Assembly: GCA_002633115.1 (NCBI GenBank) | Contig: NWBJ01000047.1 | Coordinates: 1-58,978 of the forward strand | Source: Muribaculaceae bacterium Zag1 | GTDB taxonomy: Bacteria; Bacteroidota; Bacteroidia; Bacteroidales; Muribaculaceae | Reading direction: 5' to 3' | DNA: 58,978 nt | Shown here: positions 9,583-17,276 of the stretch, one piece after another | Layout of the letters: every line of letters begins with the position of its first letter | Numbering within the stretch: position 1 is the stretch's first letter | Notes under the pieces: model-generated | What the model was told of the DNA's origin: nothing | What the model saw: the letters and a program-made list of their open reading frames with translations, nothing else | The model's database searches: none | Translations under genes and position numbers: made by a program

Positions 9583-9840
9583 TCAAGCGGCCAGCTTGTT
9601 GACGTGGCGTGTAAGTTTGCTCTTCAGATTTGATGCTTTGTTCTTCGAGATAGCGCCCTTTGAGGCGAGACGGTCGAGCATAGCGGTGACTTTCTGGAGC
9701 AGAGCCTGAGCCTGAGCAATGTCGGTGCAAGCGCGGAGCTTACGCACAGCGGTGCGTGAAGTCTTGGCATAGTAGCGGTTGTGCAGGCGACGCTTGATCG
9801 TCTGGCGAATTCTTTTCTTTGATGACTTGTGGTTTGCCAT
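9583..9840 (-). CDS. rpsT: 30S ribosomal protein S20
   Basis: This 85-residue, highly basic helical protein begins [18 protein letters not shown] and ends [17 protein letters not shown]-like, the S20 pattern for binding 16S rRNA. It sits between two tRNA-Glu genes on the same strand, with one promoter upstream and one terminator downstream, so tRNA processing probably releases the mRNA from a common transcript. Confidence 0.97.
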   Translation of the reverse strand: MANHKSSKKRIRQTIKRRLHNRYYAKTSRTAVRKLRACTDIAQAQALLQKVTAMLDRLASKGAISKNKASNLKSKLTRHVNKLAA

Positions 9841-9887
9841 TTTATTGTTTAATGTCTTTTTTGTTGCTTTGTAAATTGCTAAATTTG

Positions 9888-9959
9888 TAGCCCATAGCAG
9901 AATCGAACTGCTCTTTCAAGAATGAAAATCTTGCGTCCTAACCGATAGACGAATGGGCC
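9888..9959 (-). tRNA. tRNA-Glu (UUC), CCA not encoded
   Basis: The body is the same as the copy at 9488-9562, with anticodon TTC and the same acceptor and T arms. The three bases after the discriminator read CAA on the tRNA strand, so CCA must be added after transcription. It is the first gene of the minus-strand unit. Confidence 0.95.
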
Positions 9960-9978
9960 ATACCGCTTTTTGTGAGTG

Positions 9979-10010
9979 CAAATTTAGGGATTTTTTTTGA
10001 GGTGAACAAA
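9979..10010 (-). promoter_or_regulatory. Promoter of the tRNA-Glu/rpsT/tRNA-Glu unit
   Basis: On the minus strand TTTG (10007-10010), a 20-bp spacer and TAAATTTG (9979-9986) match the consensus exactly. Transcription would start about 10 bp before the tRNA. Confidence 0.85.
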
Positions 10011-10049
10011 TTTTTTTGTTGAAAATGTGTCGTTTAAGCTCTTTTTTTG

Positions 10050-10057
10050 TAATTTTG
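10050..10057 (+). promoter_or_regulatory. -7 promoter element for recO
   Basis: TAATTTTG lies 19 bp before the recO ATG, giving a leader of only about 12 nt. The upstream element is weak. Confidence 0.5.
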
Positions 10058-10076
10058 TGGTAAAAAGCGAGTAGAG

Positions 10077-10805
10077 ATGGAAGAAAAAGTGCGATGTTTG
10101 GCTCTCCGGACCATAAAATACAGTGATTCTACGTCGATTGCCACGGTATGGACTGACCGCCTCGGGCGCCTCTCAGTGGCTGTGCCGGCTGGTGCTGGAC
10201 GCGAGGCTCGGCGTCGGCGAGCCATCATGATGCCCCTTGGGGTATTTGACGCGATAGCCATCACACGCCATGGCCGAGAGCTGGCAACTCTGGCCGATGT
10301 GCGACCCTTGGTGCAGAGTCCGGCGGCAAGCGGCGACCCGGTGCGAGCCTCGATGGCCATGTTTCTGTCCGAGTTTCTCTACACTGTGCTCAAGGAGAGC
10401 GTGGCCGATCCGTATCTGTGCATGTTCCTGGCCGATAGCGTCAAGCTGATGGGCGAGTGCTCGCGCCCGGCTTTGGCCAATTTCCATCTTTATTTCCTGT
10501 ATCGGCTGGGTCATTTCTTGGGCATCGAGCCGGATGTTGGCACCTATCACACCGGTAGCTATTTCGACATCAAGGAGGCGCGATTCACACCTACCGCCCC
10601 ACTGCATCCGCTGCAATTGCCTCCCGACGAAGCAGCCGCAGTAAAGCTGCTGTCGCGCATCCAACCTCGCTCGCTGGCGCTGTGGCGCATGTCGCGCAGC
10701 CAGCGCCGGCGCGTGCTCGACGGCATCTTGCAGTTCTATTCTGTGCACTGCGCTCAGGTTTCTGATCTGCCGTCGCTGGCGCTGCTGCGCGAGATGTTTG
10801 ATTAG
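10077..10805 (+). CDS. recO: DNA repair protein RecO
   Basis: This 242-residue protein resembles RecO, which helps load RecA onto gaps with RecR. The N-terminal OB-fold region (about 1-80) contains RTIKYSDSTSIATVWTDRLGRLSV; the helical C-terminal domain contains FLYTVLKE and FHLYFLYRLGHFLGIEPD. The zinc-binding cysteines of some RecO proteins are absent, as is usual in Bacteroidetes. It converges with the barrel gene downstream, the two ends overlapping by a few bases. Confidence 0.87.
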   Translation: MEEKVRCLALRTIKYSDSTSIATVWTDRLGRLSVAVPAGAGREARRRRAIMMPLGVFDAIAITRHGRELATLADVRPLVQSPAASGDPVRASMAMFLSEFLYTVLKESVADPYLCMFLADSVKLMGECSRPALANFHLYFLYRLGHFLGIEPDVGTYHTGSYFDIKEARFTPTAPLHPLQLPPDEAAAVKLLSRIQPRSLALWRMSRSQRRRVLDGILQFYSVHCAQVSDLPSLALLREMFD

Positions 10806-11728
10806 AATCCTATGGTCAGGCCCGTGGTAAGGGATGAAAATTGCGGAGCGTTGCCCTTGAATTGCTTCATCGGCGCATAGCGCACATACAGGCCCAGCCA
10901 TGAATTGAGAAATACTATACCGAGGGCATCGACTGTGACGCGGCGCTGGTGCACGCTGTTGGAAGTCTGAGTCACTTCGTTGCCTTGCGCGTCGGTCCAG
11001 GCCGTCTTCATGCTGGCATGGGTGTTGAAGTTGAGCTGTGGACCAAAAGCTATCGACATCCATCGATTGTGGGGGAATCTAAAGGGGATATGTTGGCGAT
11101 ACAGCACTGGGATGGTGAGGCTGAAAATCTTGAGGCGCGAAAATTTGGGTATCACTCCCTCGGGGTAGGTGCCAAATCCTACCGCGCCGTCAGCTTCGAT
11201 CTGAAAGCATGTAAGGTTCTGCATCTTGTAGTTTCTCCAGTCAAGGCCCAAGCCGAAGGTCAGTTTGTTGCGGGTGCCGGGCAAGGTGTATTCGGCACCG
11301 AGCATGTAGAGCCAAGAGATATCCCATGAGCGACCCATCTGAGTGTCCATCTGGTCGGGTGCATCAAGGGCGAGGTTGAATCCTAAGCCTATGCCTCCGA
11401 TTATGGCGTCCCAATTGCTTTGGCTTTTCTTGGCTAATATGTATTTGTCGCCTTCTTTATTTTCCTCTATTCCGAGATGGCGGTCAATCCAAGACGAACC
11501 GCTCGAGCGGCGCTGCTTTTTCACTACTCGGTCGGCTGAATAGGGTTGGGTATAGGTGGTGCAAGTCGAGTCAGCGCCCCACACAGTGATGGTTACGCCT
11601 TTGTCATCCTCGACTACGGTCACTTTTTCGGCCGATGTGAAGACGTGGGTGGTAGAGTCGGGTTTCTCTTGGCCCAAGGCTGTGATGGCTGCTACGGCCA
11701 AGGCTATTGATATGATTAGGGTTTTCAT
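10802..11728 (-). CDS. Predicted outer-membrane beta-barrel protein (distal copy)
   Basis: This 308-residue protein has a signal peptide ending near ALGQ. A short strand-forming segment (KVTVVEDDKGVTITVW) and a polar region precede alternating strands such as NKLTFGLGLDWRNY and LGLYVRYAP, ending in GLTIGF. A terminal aromatic residue is usual for barrels folded by the BAM complex. It is a relative of the next gene upstream: both share the N-terminal VTV..DDG segment and the same closing pattern. It is the last gene of the sigma-factor operon, so it may be a target of that regulator. Substrate or partner is unknown. Confidence 0.65.
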   Translation of the reverse strand: MKTLIISIALAVAAITALGQEKPDSTTHVFTSAEKVTVVEDDKGVTITVWGADSTCTTYTQPYSADRVVKKQRRSSGSSWIDRHLGIEENKEGDKYILAKKSQSNWDAIIGGIGLGFNLALDAPDQMDTQMGRSWDISWLYMLGAEYTLPGTRNKLTFGLGLDWRNYKMQNLTCFQIEADGAVGFGTYPEGVIPKFSRLKIFSLTIPVLYRQHIPFRFPHNRWMSIAFGPQLNFNTHASMKTAWTDAQGNEVTQTSNSVHQRRVTVDALGIVFLNSWLGLYVRYAPMKQFKGNAPQFSSLTTGLTIGF

Positions 11729-11749
11729 TGCGGTAGAATTTTAGGGATG

Positions 11750-12589
11750 TCAGAATGCTAAGGATACTCCAAACGACCATCTTTTAAAGCGCGGTCCGTA
11801 GCCGCTGCGGAACGGCTGGCAGGGCGAGAATTTTGCGAAAACTCCAAAGGCGTTGGACCAACCCACAGTGGCCATGAAATCGGCAGTAAGGATTCGCTGC
11901 TCCAGGCCTTCGTATTTCTCAGTGTATTTCAGGTTGCTAATCTGGTATTCTGTTTTAGCGGTAGTATAATAATTGAGGTTGGCTATTGCCGAAAGCGAGA
12001 AGCCAAAGCCGTGGGACAATCGCTGGGTGAAGGTCACGGGTATCAACACGCTATACATATTGATTTGGCCCTTGCAGTCGGTCCAGTCAGCTTGGGCAGG
12101 GGTGAGTCTCAGGGTGCGGTCAAGATCGCGCGTTAGGGCCATGCCTTTACCTACGCGCATCTGAGTCCAATGCAGACCCATGCCGACTGAGAAAGATGTC
12201 TTCATGCTGGTCCACCACTGATAGCCTACAAAATCCATCAGCCCACACTCCCAGCCGTGGGTCAACCCGTAGTCGCTCTGCGTATCAGTGACATAGCCCC
12301 AGTATAGGCCGCGCAGCCAGATGGTTTCGCCTTGGCGATGCTTGCGCTTGTTGACAAATGGCAGGTTGATATCCCAAGAGCCTTCTTGCTGGTCGGGTGT
12401 AGCTTGCGATGAGTAAGTATAGACTGTGCCAGTAGCAGAGTCTTGGGTTTTGATTGATAAGAATCCGTCATCGGCGGTGACGGTCACAGTGGTGGGATTT
12501 TTGATAATGGCCACAGTATCAGTTGGCTCAGCCCCATGGCCAAGCACTGCTACCATCAAAGCAATAGCAATAAAGCATAATCGTTTCAT
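11750..12589 (-). CDS. Predicted outer-membrane beta-barrel protein (proximal copy)
   Basis: This 279-residue protein has a signal peptide (about 1-19, ending GHGA), an N-terminal segment TVTVTADDGFLSIKTQD, then amphipathic strands (TSFSVGMGLHWTQMRVG, FGFSLSAIANLNYY) and a terminal SFGVSLAF. It resembles its downstream neighbour in layout and probably arose by duplication. It starts 114 bp after the small secreted protein gene. I do not recognise a named family beyond the general barrel pattern. Confidence 0.65.
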   Translation of the reverse strand: MKRLCFIAIALMVAVLGHGAEPTDTVAIIKNPTTVTVTADDGFLSIKTQDSATGTVYTYSSQATPDQQEGSWDINLPFVNKRKHRQGETIWLRGLYWGYVTDTQSDYGLTHGWECGLMDFVGYQWWTSMKTSFSVGMGLHWTQMRVGKGMALTRDLDRTLRLTPAQADWTDCKGQINMYSVLIPVTFTQRLSHGFGFSLSAIANLNYYTTAKTEYQISNLKYTEKYEGLEQRILTADFMATVGWSNAFGVFAKFSPCQPFRSGYGPRFKRWSFGVSLAF

Positions 12590-12667
12590 GGAGGAATTCT
12601 ACTTATAGAAGATTAAAGAATGTTTTGGAGTCAATTCACAACTATCGAAATCAAAGATGGTAATATT

Positions 12668-12701
12668 TCCAAAAACTAAAAGCCAAAGGCCAAAAACCAC
12701 C
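12668..12701. repeat. CCAAAGGCCAAAAACC word in the sigma-factor operon
   Basis: Directly after the stop codon of the small secreted protein the sequence reads as CCAAAAACTAAAAGCC and CCAAAGGCCAAAAACC words. These are of the same family as the repeats near 8.8 kb and 58.3 kb. Confidence 0.6.
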
Positions 12702-12702
12702 T

Positions 12703-13149
12703 TTATTTCTTGAGCATGGCTTTTACCTGTTTGGTATTGGCTTCGCCTTCGAGATATATTAGCAGCACTTTGTCGCCTTTGTCGAGGTGCTGGTTGAGGT
12801 AGAGGATATAGCAGTTGCGGTCGTTGCGACGCGGCAGCCGATAGAAGGCGTAGTAGAGCGCTCCGCCTCGGTAACTGGTTTCGCTATCGACCGCTTGGGA
12901 GCCATCCGTGGTGACAAGCTCTACCATCTGGGGGATGTCGGTCTCTCGGTCTTGGATTGAGATGGAGCGGTAGAGGCTGAGGTCGTATTTGTTGAGCGCA
13001 TCACCTCTCACATTGGTCACCACGGCCTGGGGGTCTTTCTTGTAGCGGCCATCAAACAGCTCTTCGATGGCCAAGCCTTTTTGGGCCCAGGCTCCGATTG
13101 CGCTTATCAAGGCGGCGCAAAGCATTAAGGTAAGACGGCGTATCGACAT
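12703..13149 (-). CDS. Small secreted protein of a sigma-factor operon
   Basis: This 148-residue protein has a signal peptide ending near GAWAQ and a compact alpha/beta body (FDGRYKKDPQAVVTNVRGDALNKYDLSLYRS, then YYAFYRLP and CYILYLN strands). From memory it resembles a Bacteroidales family labelled DUF6108, but I cannot confirm this. It begins 2 bp after the putative anti-sigma gene, so the two are probably translated together. It may sense or buffer an envelope signal; no catalytic motif is visible. Confidence 0.6.
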   Translation of the reverse strand: MSIRRLTLMLCAALISAIGAWAQKGLAIEELFDGRYKKDPQAVVTNVRGDALNKYDLSLYRSISIQDRETDIPQMVELVTTDGSQAVDSETSYRGGALYYAFYRLPRRNDRNCYILYLNQHLDKGDKVLLIYLEGEANTKQVKAMLKK

Positions 13150-13151
13150 GG

Positions 13152-13592
13152 CTATTCGGGTGTTTGGTTAAACGATTGTAGGTCGGCGAGTATATCCTGG
13201 TTGACTTGGGCCGAGGCGGCTCCCATGGCCTGCAAGTCGGTGTCGATTAGGGCGATCACCATCTCGTCATCGCTGATGCGGCTGCCGTAGGCAAAGGCTT
13301 CGCATGGGTCGGGTCGGGTGAGGGTGAGAGCCCAGGCTCCAAATCCTATCAGTACGGCTATGGCGGCAGCGCGAGCCAGCACCGAACCGTAGCGCTGCGG
13401 CTTGATGGCGCCTTTCTTGTTTCGAGCCACGGCGAAATACCCCATCACGGCGCGGGCCTCATCGATGGCGGGCGAAGAGGCGTCAGTGCTGGCCAGCAGT
13501 TGGCGCAGCTCTCGCTCCTCGGCCACCGAGGTCTCGCCGGCGAAGTAACGCTCGATAAGGGATTCTATTTTTTCTTTTGTTGGCATTGTCAA
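13152..13592 (-). CDS. Putative membrane-bound anti-sigma factor
   Basis: This 146-residue protein has a cytoplasmic N-terminus (about 1-65) with the pattern IESLIERYFAGETSVAEERELRQLL, common to Bacteroidetes anti-sigma and sigma-linked proteins. One membrane helix follows (about 70-90, RAAAIAVLIGFGAWALTL), then a short periplasmic tail. It lies between the ECF sigma gene and a secreted protein gene. Size, topology and position suggest that it holds the sigma factor at the membrane; this is inference, since the zinc anti-sigma motif is absent. Confidence 0.6.
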   Translation of the reverse strand: MTMPTKEKIESLIERYFAGETSVAEERELRQLLASTDASSPAIDEARAVMGYFAVARNKKGAIKPQRYGSVLARAAAIAVLIGFGAWALTLTRPDPCEAFAYGSRISDDEMVIALIDTDLQAMGAASAQVNQDILADLQSFNQTPE

Positions 13593-13595
13593 AGT

Positions 13596-13620
13596 AATAA
13601 GTAAGGAGTAATAAGTAAGG
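13596..13620. repeat. GTAATAAGTAAGG heptamer repeat
   Basis: Four 7-bp units of GTAATAA/GTAAGGA type fill the gap between the sigma and anti-sigma genes. The same unit builds the longer array at 25.1 kb. Confidence 0.7.
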
Positions 13621-13622
13621 GG

Positions 13623-14186
13623 TCAAGTGGTGGGTTTGTGTCGGTCGCGGAAGGCTTGTCTCACCTGCTGGCGCGCTCGGCTCACGATCATGCGGGCGTT
13701 GGCGGCTGTGGTGCCGTATAGCTCGGCAAGCTCTTCGTATTCATAGCCGTGCATCTCTCGCTTGAGAAGCATCTCTCTGTCGCGCTCGGGCAGGTGGGCT
13801 CGGATCCAATCGCTTACTTGCTCATACAGCTCATCGGCATCGGCAGGAGGGTCATCGGCGACGAAGTCGGATGTTATGGGGTCTTGCGCTCTCGCCCTCT
13901 GGCGGCGAGCGAGGTCTATGCTGGCATGGCGCACAGCCGTGAAAGTCAGCGCCTGGGCGTGGCCATCGTCCTGCTGGTCTGGCGGCGGTCCATCGGGTTG
14001 AGATGACTGGCCATCAGCCAGGGAGGCTGGAGCATTTCCTTGTGAATCTTTTATTTGGCTGCTCCAGAGGCGGCAGAATGCGTCTTGCAGGGCATCGTCG
14101 GCCTCGGCTCCGGCTATGGCTTGGGCTCGGCTGCGCAACGCGTTGCGCAGTCTGATGAATACCGATGTCAGCTTGTTTGCTTGCAT
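13623..14186 (-). CDS. ECF-type RNA polymerase sigma factor
   Basis: This sigma-70-family protein of about 187 residues has region 2 (RLRNALRSRAQ, then DDALQDAFCRLW) and region 4 (LPERDREMLLKREMHGYEYEELAELYGTTAANARMIVSRARQQVRQAF). A Gln/Pro-rich linker of about 35 residues lies between them. I chose the Met of MQANKLTSV; the next in-frame start, 72 bp upstream, would lie close to or before the predicted transcription start. It heads a five-gene minus-strand group (anti-sigma candidate, secreted protein, two barrels), a typical arrangement for a self-contained envelope response. Confidence 0.85.
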   Translation of the reverse strand: MQANKLTSVFIRLRNALRSRAQAIAGAEADDALQDAFCRLWSSQIKDSQGNAPASLADGQSSQPDGPPPDQQDDGHAQALTFTAVRHASIDLARRQRARAQDPITSDFVADDPPADADELYEQVSDWIRAHLPERDREMLLKREMHGYEYEELAELYGTTAANARMIVSRARQQVRQAFRDRHKPTT

Positions 14187-14236
14187 TCTTTTCTCTTTCT
14201 TCTGTCTTATACACGCAGCTCCCCGCCGCTTTGCAA

Positions 14237-14244
14237 CAAAGTTA
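14237..14244 (-). promoter_or_regulatory. -7 promoter element for the sigma-factor operon
   Basis: TAACTTTG on the minus strand lies about 50 bp before the chosen sigma start codon. The upstream element at the standard spacing is not clear. A promoter recognised by the sigma factor itself may also exist but I cannot identify it. Confidence 0.5.
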
Positions 14245-14384
14245 CTGAATTTTTTCAAAAAATTATTGACCCTCCCCTAAAATGGTGATTAAGCCCTCTT
14301 CGTTAAAACTGCAAACAAACCATAATTTCACCTAATTTGGTTCTCTAAGGGAACTGTTTTAACCGTCCAACCCAATCCTGCCAT

Positions 14385-14440
14385 GTGTTAAATTTCCAAA
14401 TTTGGTGGTGATCCTCCACCAAAATTTGGAAATTTAACAC
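14385..14440. other. Long imperfect palindrome upstream of fic
   Basis: Arms of 24 and 25 bases (14385-14408 and 14416-14440) are complementary apart from one extra T, around a 7-base loop. It lies in the gap between the divergent sigma and fic genes, so it could be a regulator-binding site or a transcript end. Confidence 0.7.
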
Positions 14441-14462
14441 TCCGACGGGTAGATCCAAAAGA

Positions 14463-14513
14463 TTGTACCACTAAATTTGGTGGTACAATAATTTGGCGGT
14501 GGTACAATAATTT
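14463..14513. promoter_or_regulatory. Candidate operator of fic: palindrome plus direct repeat
   Basis: A palindrome with 9-bp perfect arms (TTGTACCAC at 14463-14471, GTGGTACAA at 14480-14488) lies just before the fic promoter. Its right half is repeated: 16 identical bases at 14479-14494 and 14498-14513, 19 bp apart, the second copy falling inside the promoter spacer. This suits binding by a repressor, possibly the HTH domain of the Fic protein itself. Confidence 0.55.
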
Positions 14514-14523
14514 ATTAACTTTG
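14492..14523 (+). promoter_or_regulatory. Promoter of fic
   Basis: TTTG (14492-14495), a 20-bp spacer and TAACTTTG (14516-14523) are an exact match to the consensus. The leader would be about 20 nt. Confidence 0.85.
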
Positions 14524-14549
14524 CACCTGAATTAGACAAGATACGCAAT

Positions 14550-15626
14550 ATGAGTAATCAATTTAAAACCATATATGAGGAATGGCAAAAGATAGAGACC
14601 GTTCGCAATGAGCTCAAAGAACGCATTGCCCAGAAGTTTATGTTGGAGTTCAACTATAATTCCAACCATATTGAGGGCAATACGCTGACCTATGGACAAA
14701 CGGAGCTCCTTCTCCTTTTTGGCACAGTCATGGGGAATGCCCGAATGCGTGACCTTGAAGAAATGAAAGCCCATAATGTTGGACTTAAAATGGTAATTGA
14801 GGAAGCCAAATCTTATGAAAAACCGCTGACAGAGACTTTTATCCGCCAGGTGCATAAGATATTGCTAAGAGAGGACTACGAGGTGCATCGCCAGTTGCCA
14901 AGCGGAGTCGTTTCATCCTACACAGTGCATGCGGGATGCTATAAGACACGCCCTAATTCTGTAATCACCCGTACCGGTGAACGATTTGAATACGCTTCGC
15001 CAGAAGAAACGTCTGCGCTAATGGCCGACCTGCTGACATGGTACAATGAGGAGGTAGAGAGAGGCGTACTCTCTCCTATAGAATTAGCTGCGTTGTTCCA
15101 CTATCGCTATATACGCATTCACCCCTTTGAAGATGGCAATGGACGCATTGCCCGCTTGATGGTCAATTTCATCCTTGCCCGCTACGGATATCCCATGGTA
15201 GTGGTACCCAGCAAGGCTAAGAATACGTATCTTAATGCTCTTAACCAATGCGACATAATGGTTGGCAAAGTGCCAGCCGATGGAGCACACGCCACACTTG
15301 AGCAAGTGCGTCCTTTTGTGGAATACTTTGAGAATCTGACAGAAAGCGAGATGCTTAAGGATATAGCGATAGTGAAGGGTGGAGATACCACTCAATGGTG
15401 GTATGACGGGGAGATTGTGAAGTTTAAGAATGACATGGTAAACCGTATACTGGAAATTCTTGCCAATTCTCCCAAGACCTCTATTCGTGATTTGGCCGAA
15501 AAGGTGGGCATCAACAAGTCGGCCGTCCAGAAACACCTAAAAGCCCTACAAGAGCAGGAGTACATCATCCGTGTAGGCAGTAGCACTCGCGGTGGCGAAT
15601 GGCACATCTCTCTGACACGCCTATAA
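14550..15626 (+). CDS. Fic domain protein with C-terminal winged helix
   Basis: This 358-residue protein has the Fic catalytic motif HPFEDGNGR (residues 191-199), with H191 as expected base. An N-terminal inhibitory helix motif SNHIEG (38-43) makes it a class II Fic, where the Glu blocks ATP binding until released. The last 60 residues form a winged helix (SIRDLAEKVGINKSAVQKHLKALQEQEYIIRVG). Fic enzymes usually transfer AMP to a protein target; the target here is unknown. The HTH and the palindromes over its promoter suggest autoregulation. No partner antitoxin gene is adjacent, consistent with the inhibitory motif being in the same chain. Confidence 0.9.
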   Translation: MSNQFKTIYEEWQKIETVRNELKERIAQKFMLEFNYNSNHIEGNTLTYGQTELLLLFGTVMGNARMRDLEEMKAHNVGLKMVIEEAKSYEKPLTETFIRQVHKILLREDYEVHRQLPSGVVSSYTVHAGCYKTRPNSVITRTGERFEYASPEETSALMADLLTWYNEEVERGVLSPIELAALFHYRYIRIHPFEDGNGRIARLMVNFILARYGYPMVVVPSKAKNTYLNALNQCDIMVGKVPADGAHATLEQVRPFVEYFENLTESEMLKDIAIVKGGDTTQWWYDGEIVKFKNDMVNRILEILANSPKTSIRDLAEKVGINKSAVQKHLKALQEQEYIIRVGSSTRGGEWHISLTRL

Positions 15627-15644
15627 AGAAACCTGTAATCCCCC

Positions 15645-15709
15645 AACTTGCACGTAAATCAGCGGGAATCACGATTTTCCCCGATTTCCGCTGGTTTACG
15701 TGTAAGGTT
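15645..15709. terminator. Hairpin after fic
   Basis: Arms at 15645-15670 and 15683-15709 pair over about 25 bases with a few mismatches. They contain the AATCAGCGG word that also builds the palindrome at 19.6 kb. It lies 18 bp after the fic stop. Confidence 0.65.
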
Positions 15710-15721
15710 GCTGTAATTTTT

Positions 15722-15757
15722 AGGTTGGTAAGGATTCGATGAGGGGGAGGAATAGAT
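15722..15757 (+). repeat. 36-bp inverted repeat, left copy
   Basis: These 36 bases are the exact reverse complement of 17205-17240. The match continues outward, with two mismatches, for about nine more bases. The pair encloses the broken AAA-ATPase/nuclease gene and its promoter, giving a unit of about 1.5 kb. Confidence 0.9.
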
Positions 15758-15805
15758 GGTCGAGGGTGATGGAGTTGTGGATTATGTCAAAAATTCGTCC
15801 ATGAA

Positions 15806-15836
15806 TTGGTTTTGTGGGGATTATTTATTACATTTG
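15806..15836 (+). promoter_or_regulatory. Promoter of the AAA-ATPase/nuclease pseudogene
   Basis: TTG (15806-15808), a 20-bp spacer and TACATTTG (15829-15836) form a good Bacteroidetes promoter inside the inverted-repeat unit, 17 bp before the start codon. Confidence 0.75.
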
Positions 15837-15852
15837 CACAAACTTTAGGCGT

Positions 15853-17173
15853 ATGATACGGAAAAAGGTAAAATATCCCATTGGTGTACAATCATTCGAG
15901 AAGATTAGGACTGATGGATTGCTGTATGTGGATAAGACTGGATTGATAGCCCAATTGATTGACGAATCCAATTATGTTTTCTTGTCCCGTCCGCGCAGAT
16001 TCGGCAAAAGCCTGTTGTTATCTACCATCGAGGCATATTTCCAAGGCAAAAAGGAATTGTTTGAAGGATTGGAAATTAGCCAGTATGAAGACAAATGGGA
16101 TGCTTATCCAGTGTTTCATTTTGACCTAAGCCGGGCAGAAGCCAGTAACCCTGATGACTTGGAAACATATCTCAACAATCAGATTGCTCAATACGAAGAA
16201 TATTATGGAATAGGCACCGATAAGCTCTATGGCTCGTGGGCGAACGCTTCGGATGGCTAATAGAGAAAGTCAGCAAAGCCACTGACAAGAGATGCGTAAT
16301 CTTAGTAGATGAATACGACAAAGGCATCCAAGAGACTATTAATGACCAAGAGGCTTTGGAAAAGAACCAAGCTTTGTTGCGCCCATTCTTTTCTCAACTC
16401 AAGGCTCTTGATAAGTACATTGAGTTCGCGATGGTCACTGGCGTGGCCCGCTTCAGACATTACACCTTATTCTCTGGTGCTAACAATCTGGAGGATATCT
16501 CATTCTTGGATGATTACGCCTCCATCTGTGGCATCACGCGCGACGAATTGCAGAGATATTTCCCTCAAGGGGTTGATGAACTTGCTACCGCCTACTCCAT
16601 GACGCATGAGGAAATTATTGGTGAGTTGTTGCAGAAATACGACGGCTATCGATTTACCGGGGCAGAGGTGCACGTATTCAATCCATTCAGCCTGCTCAAT
16701 GCTTTTAAGTCAAAGGAGCTGGCCGGCTATTGGCTGATGTCGGGTACTTCTAAGGTGTTTGTTGATTTTTTAAAAAGAGCCAGTTACGATTTATCAAAAA
16801 TCAATATGATATGGGCTTCGCGTGAGCAGTTGAGCAGTCTCTATGATACCAACGACCCCATCCCTCTGCTATATCAAACTGGATATCTCACCATAGCCGA
16901 GTACAAGCGATTAGAACGGGTTTATTTACTAAAAATACCCAATGGCGAGGTGCGTGGAGCCCTCCTCGAATTGAATTCAAGCTCGATCATTCGGCCGAAT
17001 CAGCCTTGAGGCAGATTGAGGATAATGGCTACGCGCGCCCATACTTAAACGATGGCCGCGCCATCTACCGTATCGGAGCCTCCTTCTCTTCTGAAAAGCG
17101 CAACATCCAGCGTTGGCTAGTCCAGACCCCCACAGGCCAAACCCAGGAAATCCTCCCACCTTCAAAGAGATAA
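15853..17173 (+). pseudogene. Broken AAA-ATPase / PD-(D/E)XK nuclease-like gene
   Basis: The reading frame begins MIRKKVKYPIGVQSFEKIR and contains the Walker A region RPRRFGKSLLLST, typical of the AAA-ATPase-like proteins with a C-terminal PD-(D/E)XK domain that are abundant in Bacteroidetes. It is broken twice. Near 16238-16240 one G appears lost, shifting from LYGSW to the frame GERFGWLIEKV, which carries the Walker B-like CVILVDEYDK. Near 16970 the frame shifts again at a GAATT-GAATT junction: the text jumps from NGEVRGALLE to EFKLDHSAESALRQIEDNGYARPYL, the end of the nuclease domain. From memory of the family about 110-130 residues between these are missing. The gene is therefore probably non-functional. 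Confidence 0.85.
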
Positions 17174-17204
17174 CCAATCCCCCGTAATTCCCATAATCAG
17201 TGGA

Positions 17205-17240
17205 ATCTATTCCTCCCCCTCATCGAATCCTTACCAACCT
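17205..17240 (-). repeat. 36-bp inverted repeat, right copy
   Basis: Exact reverse complement of 15722-15757. It starts 32 bp after the pseudogene stop. The bases just inside it (ATAATCAGTGGA) resemble the AATCAGCGGAATC word of nearby terminators. Confidence 0.9.
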
Positions 17241-17276
17241 GAAAATTTCGAGCAGATGAAATTTTTCTGAGAAAAA

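Noticed and set aside
14187-14258. Upstream start for the ECF sigma factor
   Set aside because: It would lie next to or before the predicted transcription start and adds a basic tail not seen in the family.
14550-15626. Classical two-gene Fic toxin-antitoxin pair
   Set aside because: No small antitoxin gene lies beside it, and the inhibitory motif is within the Fic protein itself.
15722-17240. Complete transposon
   Set aside because: There is no transposase and no clear target duplication. I report only inverted-repeat enclosure.
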